Source: CAZHHH01 sp964532085 (GTDB lineage Bacteria > Bacteroidota > Bacteroidia > Bacteroidales > Marinilabiliaceae). Taken from it: a DNA stretch of 23,245 nucleotides. The notes under the pieces were generated by a model. That model was not told the DNA's origin, ran no database searches, and saw nothing but the letters and a program-made list of their open reading frames with translations. Of this stretch, positions 17,526-23,245 are shown one piece after another; the first letter of the stretch is position 1, and every line of letters starts with the position of its first letter. A program made the translations under genes and the position numbers. Where the stretch lies: the NCBI GenBank assembly GCA_964532085.1, contig CAZHHH010000030.1, positions 1 through 23,245 of the forward strand, written 5' to 3'.

Positions 17526-17566
17526 AGACAGTTCGCAACCATCCTGTCTATAAATAAAACTATGGA
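17526..17566 (+). promoter_or_regulatory. Probable preQ1-I riboswitch upstream of queC
   Basis: P1 is AGACAG (17526-17531) with CTGTCT (17544-17549). The 12-nt loop UUCGCAACCAUC has the same length as in the Bacillus subtilis aptamer, and its UUCGCA recalls the Thermoanaerobacter one. C17543, directly 5' of the second P1 strand, is where the ligand-reading cytosine should sit. The 3' tail AUAAAUAAAACUA is the expected A-rich strand. Loop CCAU (17539-17542) could pair with AUGG (17562-17565), covering an AUG. Placement between a -7 promoter and queC-queE-queF fits feedback by preQ1. The aptamer is 140 nt before queC, longer than usual. I cannot run a covariance search. Confidence 0.75.
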
Positions 17567-17572
17567 CTTTTT
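17546..17572 (+). terminator. Weak terminator-like hairpin overlapping the riboswitch
   Basis: GTCTATA (17546-17552) can pair with TATGGAC (17561-17567) through seven pairs including one U-G, with an 8-nt loop, followed directly by TTTTT (17568-17572). It reuses the second P1 strand, so it excludes the aptamer fold. Only two pairs are G-C, so its strength is doubtful. Confidence 0.3.
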
Positions 17573-17639
17573 GATACTTCATTTATTATCTTTCAATAGC
17601 TACTTAATATTAAAAGATGATTATTGCATTTACACGTAA
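17562..17639 (+). CDS. Possible leader peptide ORF, 25 residues
   Basis: An ATG lies in the 3' end of the riboswitch (AAAACTATGG) and opens a 25-codon frame rich in Leu, Ile and Tyr, ending at TAA before queC. It could be a leader peptide whose translation the aptamer controls, or it could be chance. Nothing else supports expression, and the sequence matches no family I know. Confidence 0.2.
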   Translation: MDFLILHLLSFNSYLILKDDYCIYT

Positions 17640-17665
17640 TTATCATTTCAGTTCATCAGTATTAT

Positions 17666-17688
17666 TTAAACAAAAGGTGGTTGTTTAA
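17666..17688 (+). promoter_or_regulatory. Hairpin just upstream of queC
   Basis: TTAAACAA (17666-17673) and TTGTTTAA (17681-17688) form a perfect 8-bp stem with loop AAGGTGG, 17 nt before the queC start. The loop holds the only purine-rich, Shine-Dalgarno-like stretch in the leader. It has no T tract, so it is not a terminator; a role in translation is conjecture. Confidence 0.3.
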
Positions 17689-17705
17689 CAATTTAAAAAA
17701 TAATC

Positions 17706-18419
17706 ATGAGCAAAAAAGCTGTTATATTACTATCTGGTGGATTAGACTCTGCAGTTACACTATGGCTTGCTAAAAGTCAAGGTTATGAACTACATACACT
17801 ATGTTTCAACTATGGACAGAAACATGATAAAGAGATAAAAAGAGCCGAAGTGCTTTCTAAAAAAGCCGAGGCTAAAGAACATAGACTAATTACCTTAGAC
17901 ATAGGTCAATGGGGTGGCTCATCACTTACAGATGAAAACTTAAATATAGAAGATGGTGATATTTCAAGAACAGATATTCCATCAACTTATGTACCAGCGC
18001 GCAATATGATATTTCTTTCTGTTGCAGCATCTTATGCAGAGGCTGTCGGTGCTCAGGATATATTTATTGGAATAAGTGAAGTAGATTACAGCGGATATGT
18101 TGATTGCCGTCTTTCATTTTTAGATGCAATGCAAGAAGCTATTAATCAAGGGACTGTTATGGGTGCAGAAAAAAATATGCCAATTACTATTCACGCACCA
18201 TTTATGAATAAAACAAAAGCTGAGGAGATTAAGATTGGCAGTGAGCTTGGAGTACCATTTGAATATACTTGGAGTTGCTATAGAGGTGATGAAAAACCAT
18301 GCGGAACTTGTGATAGCTGCCTACTTAGAGCAGAAGCATTTAAAAAAGCAGGTGTAGAAGATAGTGCATTAACCCAAATTATTCACCACTACTATCCACC
18401 TTCAGAACACAATGATTGA
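17706..18419 (+). CDS. queC: 7-cyano-7-deazaguanine synthase
   Basis: QueC turns 7-carboxy-7-deazaguanine (CDG) into preQ0 using ATP and ammonia, in the queuosine pathway. The 237-residue protein is a PP-loop ATPase with the signature SGGLDS at residues 10-15. Further conserved blocks are CFNYGQKHDKE, TYVPARNMIFLS and IGISEVDYSGYVDCR. The C-terminal zinc-binding cysteines are complete in WSCYRGDEKPCGTCDSC. It is the first gene of the que cluster, downstream of the -7 box and the probable preQ1 riboswitch, and is separated from queE by a 144-bp palindromic element. No Shine-Dalgarno is present; the start is preceded by an A-rich stretch. Confidence 0.97.
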   Translation: MSKKAVILLSGGLDSAVTLWLAKSQGYELHTLCFNYGQKHDKEIKRAEVLSKKAEAKEHRLITLDIGQWGGSSLTDENLNIEDGDISRTDIPSTYVPARNMIFLSVAASYAEAVGAQDIFIGISEVDYSGYVDCRLSFLDAMQEAINQGTVMGAEKNMPITIHAPFMNKTKAEEIKIGSELGVPFEYTWSCYRGDEKPCGTCDSCLLRAEAFKKAGVEDSALTQIIHHYYPPSEHND

Positions 18420-18458
18420 TATTTGACAAATTGCAGAGCAAATAAAATTAAAACAAAC

Positions 18459-18602
18459 AACCCAAATTTAAGCTATGAGATTTTAATTGTTTGGCTTATC
18501 TTGTGTGTCTTCATCGTTGTAAAGCCTTTGCAGTAGGCTACTACAACTACAGACTTTACGCCTTGAATCCACTACAAGATAAGCTCATGAATAATCCGGG
18601 TT
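18459..18602. repeat. Long fold-back (palindromic) element between queC and queE
   Basis: The whole 144-bp segment folds on itself. The outer ends are AACCC (18459-18463) and GGGTT (18598-18602). A perfect 11-bp stem joins GCTTATCTTGT (18494-18504) to ACAAGATAAGC (18574-18584). Inside, GTTGTA/TACAAC with AGCC/GGCT forms an apical hairpin (about 18516-18548), and GTAAAG (18519-18524) can instead pair with CTTTAC (18554-18559), giving an alternative fold. No ORF is present. It fills nearly all of the 197-bp gap, so it is either a MITE/REP-like insertion or a structured RNA in the que transcript. Confidence 0.6.
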
Positions 18603-18616
18603 AAATATTATTTAAA

Positions 18617-19486
18617 ATGACAGCACAATCTGAAAAAATAGTATTAGCAGATGAAGGAGTTTTTCCTATTATATATGATGATAAAGGTAATTTGCTAAAA
18701 GATTTACCTGCTACTGGATTGCAGACTCCAGGCACAATTCAAGGTGAAGGAATATTAATTGGAATGCCATCACTTTTTGTCCGTTTGGCCTCTTGTAATT
18801 TAAGATGTATATGGAATTTGCCCGATGGTTCAATTACAAAATGTGATACTCCATACGCATCTTTTGATACAAAAAATGTACAAAATGTCACTACTGATTA
18901 TGTCTTTAATATTATAAAAAATAATATCGGTAATATGAATCATATTGTAATAACTGGAGGTGAGCCATTTGTGCAAAAAAAATCTTTGAAAACATTAGCT
19001 AAAAGCATTAAAGATAATCTTAATCTTCATATTACAGTTGAAACTAACGGAACTATTTTTGATGAAGATGCTGCTAAATATATTGATTTATTTAGCATTT
19101 CGCCAAAACTAAAAAACTCAACTCCTAATAAAGATAAACTCGAAAAACTTGGTTTATCTATGTCTGGACCGATAAAAAACCATGGAGCTAAAAGATATAA
19201 TATAAAAGCACTACAACAGTTTGTAGATTTCTGTAATAAAACCAATAAGGAGTTTCAATTAAAATTTGTAGTTGGAAGCAATGCTGATGAAGACGAAATT
19301 ATTCAAGACTATTACAATCAGCTTAAAAATATTAAGCCGCATAACATAATGCTAATGCCTTTAGGTGCAAATAAGGACGAGCTTGCTAAAACGACTGACT
19401 TAACCGTGGCAATGGCTGTGAGAAATGGTTGGCGATTTACTTCAAGAATTCATATTGACCTTTTTGGTGCTAAAAAGGGAGTATAA
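18617..19486 (+). CDS. queE: 7-carboxy-7-deazaguanine synthase (radical SAM)
   Basis: QueE is the radical SAM enzyme that contracts 6-carboxytetrahydropterin to CDG, the substrate of QueC. The 289 residues begin with the substrate-binding GTIQGEG (39-45). The 4Fe-4S cysteines follow at residues 60, 64 and 76 in CNLRCIWNLPDGSITKCDT. Next are ITGGEPFVQ, the GGEP SAM-binding motif, then VETNGT and SISPKLKNS. The usual cluster motif is CX3CX2C; here nine residues are inserted before the third Cys, giving CX3CX11C. QueE of other bacteria also tolerates an insertion in this motif, so activity is plausible. The gene is 12 bp before queF. Its own promoter is not evident; the palindromic element precedes it. 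Confidence 0.92.
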   Translation: MTAQSEKIVLADEGVFPIIYDDKGNLLKDLPATGLQTPGTIQGEGILIGMPSLFVRLASCNLRCIWNLPDGSITKCDTPYASFDTKNVQNVTTDYVFNIIKNNIGNMNHIVITGGEPFVQKKSLKTLAKSIKDNLNLHITVETNGTIFDEDAAKYIDLFSISPKLKNSTPNKDKLEKLGLSMSGPIKNHGAKRYNIKALQQFVDFCNKTNKEFQLKFVVGSNADEDEIIQDYYNQLKNIKPHNIMLMPLGANKDELAKTTDLTVAMAVRNGWRFTSRIHIDLFGAKKGV

Positions 19487-19498
19487 CAATTAAATAAA

Positions 19499-20380
19499 AT
19501 GGGACAAAACTTAATAGAAGCAACACATTTAGGGAAAAATGTGGATTATCCACAAAATTATAAACCTGAGGTCTTGGTTGCTGTACCAAGAAAGCTAAAT
19601 AGAGAAATTTATAAAATTGATGAAAATAATCTACCTTTTGTTGGGTATGATGCTTGGCATGCTTATGAAATAAGTTTTTTAACCAAAAAAGGACTTCCCG
19701 TTGTTGGATTAATAAAGTTGGTCTATTCATCAAGTTCCCAGTTTTTAGTAGAGAGTAAATCTCTAAAACTGTATCTCAACTCATTTAATATGGAAAAATT
19801 TGGCAACAGCCAAAAAGAGGGAATCGAATTAGTTATTTCCATAATAAAAAATGATTTAGAGAAACTTTTAAAAACAGAAGTTAATATCTCTTTCTACTCA
19901 CACAACTCAAAAGAAGATAAATCTGACTTTGATAATTATGAAATTCTCGAAGAGAGTCAAAGTGTTGAAAATATTGAATTTTCTTTTTTCTCAGAAGATA
20001 AATCATTAATAAAAACAGAAAACAAAGTTGGAGAGATTAAAATTGGAAGTCATTTACTTAGAAGCAATTGTAAAATCACCAATCAGCCCGATTGGGGTTC
20101 TCTATTTATTCATCTTGAAGGTGATAAAATTCCTACAAAAGAGAGCTTGCTAAAATATATTATATCCATAAGAAATGAAAATCACTTTCACGAAGAGATT
20201 TGTGAACTTATATATATACGTCTTTGGGAAATTTGCTCACCAAAAAATCTAACGGTTAGTTGCCTATATACAAGACGTGGAGGAATTGATATTTGTCCGA
20301 CAAGAAGTAATAATATTGACAATTTACCGCCATCACAGATCGACCACAAATCACTCACACATAAACTATTAAGACAGTAA
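19499..20380 (+). CDS. queF: NADPH-dependent 7-cyano-7-deazaguanine reductase
   Basis: QueF reduces the nitrile of preQ0 to the amine preQ1 with two NADPH. The 293 residues match the long, bimodular (E. coli-type) form rather than the short Bacillus form. The QueF signature ESKSLKLYLNSFN is at about residues 85-97. The catalytic nucleophile Cys191 lies in RSNCKITNQPDWGS with the general acid Asp198, and further conserved elements are NHFHEEICE and the C-terminal YTRRGGIDICPTRS. It is the third que gene, 12 bp after queE. Together QueE, QueC and QueF make preQ1, the likely ligand of the riboswitch at the head of the operon. QueD is not in this window. Confidence 0.96.
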   Translation: MGQNLIEATHLGKNVDYPQNYKPEVLVAVPRKLNREIYKIDENNLPFVGYDAWHAYEISFLTKKGLPVVGLIKLVYSSSSQFLVESKSLKLYLNSFNMEKFGNSQKEGIELVISIIKNDLEKLLKTEVNISFYSHNSKEDKSDFDNYEILEESQSVENIEFSFFSEDKSLIKTENKVGEIKIGSHLLRSNCKITNQPDWGSLFIHLEGDKIPTKESLLKYIISIRNENHFHEEICELIYIRLWEICSPKNLTVSCLYTRRGGIDICPTRSNNIDNLPPSQIDHKSLTHKLLRQ

Positions 20381-20432
20381 ATAGATATTCAAGAACTCAT
20401 TTACCTCATTATTCTTAATTAGACTCTTTTTA

Positions 20433-20456
20433 AATTAAAGAAAAAGTTCTTTAATT
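20433..20456. terminator. A/T-rich hairpin after queF, possible weak terminator
   Basis: AATTAAAGAA (20433-20442) and TTCTTTAATT (20447-20456) form a perfect 10-bp stem with loop AAAG, followed by a T-rich stretch. It contains only one G-C pair, so it is either a weak terminator for the que operon or an operator for nrfHA. Confidence 0.35.
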
Positions 20457-20491
20457 GATTTATTTTTAAAAAAAAGGTGCTTATATTAGAT

Positions 20492-20506
20492 GTTAATTAT
20501 TTTAAC
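20492..20506. promoter_or_regulatory. Palindrome upstream of nrfH, possible operator
   Basis: GTTAA, five bases, TTAAC is centred about 30 bp before the nrfH start, where a regulator of nitrite or anaerobic metabolism could bind. It is not a clear FNR or CRP consensus, and five-base A/T-rich arms occur by chance. Confidence 0.25.
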
Positions 20507-20529
20507 GTTTGTAATTTTCATTGAGAAAT

Positions 20530-21126
20530 ATGATTAAACGCATTATTCAATATCTAACACCTCCCGATAAGTGGAAGTTTCCAGTTATTATTTTGACAGG
20601 GATTTTTGTTGGCTTAGGATTTTATGTTTTTTACATAGCCAATATGCCATCATACTTGTCTGATAATCCTGCAACTTGTGTAAACTGCCATGTTATGGCA
20701 CCACAATTTGCTACTTGGAATCATAGCGCTCATCGTGAGGTAGCAGTTTGTAATGACTGCCATGTGCCACAAGATAACATTTTTAAGCACTACCTTTTTA
20801 AAGCTACTGATGGTTTACGTCACGCTTATATGTTTACTTTTAGGCTAGAGCCTCAAGTTATGACAATAAAGCAAGCAGGTAAAGATGCAGTGCAAAATAA
20901 CTGTATTCGCTGTCATGAACATGTGATTTATGATAGCAAAATGGCATCTACACATCCTATGTTTGAAGCAAACATAAAGGATAAATATTGTTCAGAATGT
21001 CATCGCGATACGCCTCACGGACGAGTGAAAAGTGCATCGAGTGTACCAGATGCTCGAGTACCACTTCCACCTAGTCCAGTACCAGATTGGCTAAAACGCG
21101 AGACCAAAAAAGTAAAAACCAATTAA
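20530..21126 (+). CDS. nrfH: Cytochrome c nitrite reductase small subunit (tetraheme)
   Basis: NrfH is the membrane-anchored tetraheme cytochrome of the NapC/NirT family that takes electrons from menaquinol and passes them to NrfA. An N-terminal helix (about residues 17-37) anchors it. Four CXXCH heme sites follow: CVNCH (50-54), CNDCH (74-78), CIRCH (125-129) and CSECH (154-158). Length is 198 residues. The frame could also begin three codons earlier at TTG 20521; I prefer the ATG at 20530 because it directly precedes the basic MIKRI start of the anchor. nrfA follows 38 bp downstream in the same direction, forming the standard nrfHA pair. Confidence 0.95.
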   Translation: MIKRIIQYLTPPDKWKFPVIILTGIFVGLGFYVFYIANMPSYLSDNPATCVNCHVMAPQFATWNHSAHREVAVCNDCHVPQDNIFKHYLFKATDGLRHAYMFTFRLEPQVMTIKQAGKDAVQNNCIRCHEHVIYDSKMASTHPMFEANIKDKYCSECHRDTPHGRVKSASSVPDARVPLPPSPVPDWLKRETKKVKTN

Positions 21127-21164
21127 TACAAAAAAATAGTACGAATTTCTTAACAGTTTATAAT

Positions 21165-22679
21165 ATGAAACCAATTAGCGAACAAATAAAAAACAAACCT
21201 TGGCTTGGATGGGCCATTTTCTTAGGAACGATAATCGTTGTATTCGTTTTAGGTTTATTTGCCTCAACAGTTGTAGAGCGAAGAGCTGAGGCTGTATTTG
21301 CTTATACACCACAAGTTGAACATGCTCAAAATGAGCCAAGGAATGAAGTATGGGGTGAAAATTTCCCTCGTCAATTTCAATCTTATTTAAGAACAGAAGA
21401 TACAACATTTGTAAGCAAGCATTTAGGTTCAAATCATAGAGATGCATTGGGCGAAAACCCAAGAATGGTAGTTCTTTGGGCAGGATATGCATTCTCGTGG
21501 GATTATAACCAACCAAAAGGGCATGCTTTTGCATTAGAAGATATGTATAATACACTACGTGTTGGCGCACCAATTGACGGAAAAGTTTCTAATCAACAAA
21601 ATAACTGTTGGACTTGTAAAAGCCCTGACGTTCCTAGATTAATGGAAGAACAAGGAATTGTAGAATTTTACAAAGGAACTTGGGAAACAAAAGGTGAAGA
21701 GATAGTAAATTACATTGGTTGTGCAGATTGTCACGATGCTAAAACTATGAATTTAAGAATTTCTCGTCCTGCACTTATCGAAGCATTTGAAAGACAAGGA
21801 AAAGATATTACAAAAGCATCACATCAAGAGATGCGTAGCTTAGTTTGTGCTCAATGCCACGTTGAATATTACTTTAGTCCACACGTAGAAGAAGGTGTAG
21901 GCTATGTTACTTTCCCTTGGGATGGCGGTGTAACTGCAGAAGCTATGGAAGAGTATTATGATAACATCGGATTTACAGACTTTACACATGCACTTAGTAG
22001 AGCACCAATGATAAAAGCTCAACATCCAGATTATGAAGTATATTCTACTGGTATCCACGCAGAGAGAGGTGTTTCGTGTGCAGATTGTCACTTACCTTAT
22101 ATGACTGAAGGTGGACAAAAATTTACAGATCATCATATCCAAAGTCCATTGAACAATGTTGCAAACTCATGTCAAGTGTGTCATAGAGAAGAGACTGCAA
22201 CTTTAGTTAAAAATGTTTATGACAGACAAGATAAAGTTAAAGAAATACGTACTCAACTTGAAGACAACCTTGTAATGGCACACGTTGAAGCTAAAACAGC
22301 TTGGGACAAAGGCGCAACTGAGGAGCAGATGAAAGATATTTTAATGGATATCAGACATGCTCAGTGGAGATGGGACTATGCTGCAGCTGGTCATGGAAAT
22401 TCATTCCACAATCCGCTTGAATTAAGTAGAGTTATATCAACTGGAATGGAAAAATCACAAAGTGCAAGATTGAAACTTGCTAGACTTTTAGCCTCTTTAG
22501 GACACAATGAGCCTGTTGCTTATCCTGATATCTCAACTAAAAGCAAGGCACAAGAGTATATCGGTTTAGACCTAAGAGAACTTAAAGAGAACAAAAAAGA
22601 ATTTATAAATACCGTAGTTCCTGAGTGGCTTGAGAAAGCTAAAGAGAGAGAAGCTACATATACAACATCAATGAGATAA
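21165..22679 (+). CDS. nrfA: Cytochrome c nitrite reductase catalytic subunit (pentaheme)
   Basis: NrfA reduces nitrite to ammonium by six electrons at the periplasmic face. The catalytic heme site is CWTCK (residues 148-152), where Lys replaces His as the iron ligand. Four CXXCH sites follow: CADCH (186), CAQCH (228), CADCH (305) and CQVCH (336). A single N-terminal hydrophobic segment (about 13-37) acts as signal or anchor. The frame is open upstream to an ATG at 21087 inside nrfH, but the ATG at 21165 gives the normal 504-residue protein with a proper basic-then-hydrophobic N-terminus, so I use it. No ccs or nrf maturation genes follow; a strong terminator closes the unit. Confidence 0.97.
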   Translation: MKPISEQIKNKPWLGWAIFLGTIIVVFVLGLFASTVVERRAEAVFAYTPQVEHAQNEPRNEVWGENFPRQFQSYLRTEDTTFVSKHLGSNHRDALGENPRMVVLWAGYAFSWDYNQPKGHAFALEDMYNTLRVGAPIDGKVSNQQNNCWTCKSPDVPRLMEEQGIVEFYKGTWETKGEEIVNYIGCADCHDAKTMNLRISRPALIEAFERQGKDITKASHQEMRSLVCAQCHVEYYFSPHVEEGVGYVTFPWDGGVTAEAMEEYYDNIGFTDFTHALSRAPMIKAQHPDYEVYSTGIHAERGVSCADCHLPYMTEGGQKFTDHHIQSPLNNVANSCQVCHREETATLVKNVYDRQDKVKEIRTQLEDNLVMAHVEAKTAWDKGATEEQMKDILMDIRHAQWRWDYAAAGHGNSFHNPLELSRVISTGMEKSQSARLKLARLLASLGHNEPVAYPDISTKSKAQEYIGLDLRELKENKKEFINTVVPEWLEKAKEREATYTTSMR

Positions 22680-22704
22680 ACCACACTACAAAACTATATT
22701 ACTT

Positions 22705-22736
22705 AAAGGGTGATGATTTTTTCATCACCCTTTTTT
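22705..22736. terminator. Bidirectional terminator between nrfA and the DUF218 gene
   Basis: AAAGGGTGATGA (22705-22716) pairs perfectly with TCATCACCCTTT (22722-22733), with loop TTTTT and T tract to 22736. The stop codon of the minus-strand gene (22725-22727) is inside the right arm, so the hairpin serves both convergent genes. Confidence 0.9.
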
Positions 22737-23245
22737 ATATCTAATTTTATAATATAAAATACCAATCCACTCTTTTAAAATTAATTCCCACCTTTGAAGG
22801 ACGGTTAATGAAGGTACAAAATCTTTTATTGTTACTTTGGATTGTAAAGGATATAGAAAATCTGCACCAACAGAATAAACACTAAAACCATTTTGTTCAA
22901 AACACCATTTTGCACGTGGAATATGCCAAGCAGAAGTAACTAATATTATCTTTTTATCCCATCCATTATTTTCAAAAATCTTGGAACATTCAACTGCATT
23001 TTCAAATGTGTTGCGAGATATTGAATCAATAACAATAGTGCTATCACTAATTCCAATCTCCCTTAGATATTGAGAAACGAAGATGCTCTCAGGAATTTCA
23101 TCAATTAAAACAGCTGCGCTACCTCCGGAAATAATAAAATTATCAATGTCATTATTTTTATAAATCCACAAAGCTTGTAATAATCTGTCGCCACTTTGCC
23201 AGAATCGAGTGCGATTACTCTCTTCATAAAAAGAAGCCATACCAC
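22725..23245 (-). CDS. DUF218 (YdcF/SanA/ElyC-like) protein, N-terminus outside window
   Basis: The visible 170-odd residues are the C-terminal part of a DUF218 domain, a Rossmann-like fold found in envelope proteins such as SanA and ElyC. Typical elements are GDRLLQALWIYKN followed by IISGGSA, then ESIFVSQYLREIGI, the SRNTFENA motif, ILVTSAWHIPRA and the closing FEQNGFSVYSV. The N-terminal Gly-rich strand and any membrane helix expected before it are missing because the gene crosses the window edge. An internal Met at 23240-23238 is probably not the true start, since the frame stays open to the edge. The biochemical role of the family is unsettled; an envelope or polysaccharide-related role is suggested from relatives. 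Confidence 0.85.
   Translation of the reverse strand, partial: GMASFYEESNRTRFWQSGDRLLQALWIYKNNDIDNFIISGGSAAVLIDEIPESIFVSQYLREIGISDSTIVIDSISRNTFENAVECSKIFENNGWDKKIILVTSAWHIPRAKWCFEQNGFSVYSVGADFLYPLQSKVTIKDFVPSLTVLQRWELILKEWIGILYYKIRYKKG

Noticed and set aside
21087..21164. N-terminal extension of nrfA by 26 codons overlapping nrfH
   Set aside because: The extension is polar and out of keeping with NrfA proteins; the ATG at 21165 gives a standard basic-plus-hydrophobic N-terminus and normal length.
21175..21573. 132-codon open frame on the minus strand inside nrfA
   Set aside because: It lies wholly antisense to a clear heme-protein gene and shows no family motif or signal.

Overview
The window looks like Bacteroidota, probably Bacteroidales or a relative. 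The DNA is AT-rich, genes have almost no Shine-Dalgarno sequences, and several start regions carry the phylum's -7 box TAnnTTTG. The gene set fits: ATP-type PckA, paired DUF1599 domains, a MauE/DoxX-like membrane protein, CdaA next to FolP, and NrfHA. It is a draft assembly. A run of exactly 100 Ns sits between two identical 55-bp sequences inside one gene.

Positions 1-720 hold the 3' end of a tRNA (probably tRNA-Asp) with its terminator, a 46-codon GIY-YIG nuclease remnant, and a non-coding block of about 415 bp full of hairpins and bounded by inverted repeats. Next come aroQ-pyk on the minus strand (chorismate pathway and glycolysis) and xerD, transcribed divergently from them (chromosome dimer resolution). 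pckA follows, with a good -7 promoter and a bidirectional terminator shared with the convergent operon. Positions 5511-9170 form a minus-strand operon read folP -> cdaA -> NAD-dependent epimerase -> LpxL-like acyltransferase. It covers folate synthesis, c-di-AMP synthesis and envelope lipid acylation. Divergent from it is DUF1599 - MauE/DoxX membrane protein - tpiA, closed by a terminator, then prmA and a huge secreted protein of 1480 residues that I cannot assign.

Positions 17505-20380 are a queuosine-precursor locus: promoter, a probable preQ1-I riboswitch, queC, a 144-bp fold-back element, queE and queF. QueE makes CDG, QueC converts it to preQ0 and QueF reduces that to preQ1, the presumed riboswitch ligand, so feedback control is plausible. 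QueD and GTP cyclohydrolase are not here. The last operon is nrfHA, a membrane-anchored cytochrome c nitrite reductase for ammonification. It is followed by a bidirectional terminator and the 3' part of a DUF218 (YdcF/SanA-like) gene on the minus strand that runs off the window.

The items most worth checking are the riboswitch, whose 3' end contains an AUG and overlaps a terminator-like hairpin, the two palindromic elements, the variant Cys motif of QueE, the 1480-residue protein, and the false gap in the DoxX-like gene. I saw no CRISPR array, intact transposase, prophage or defence system.
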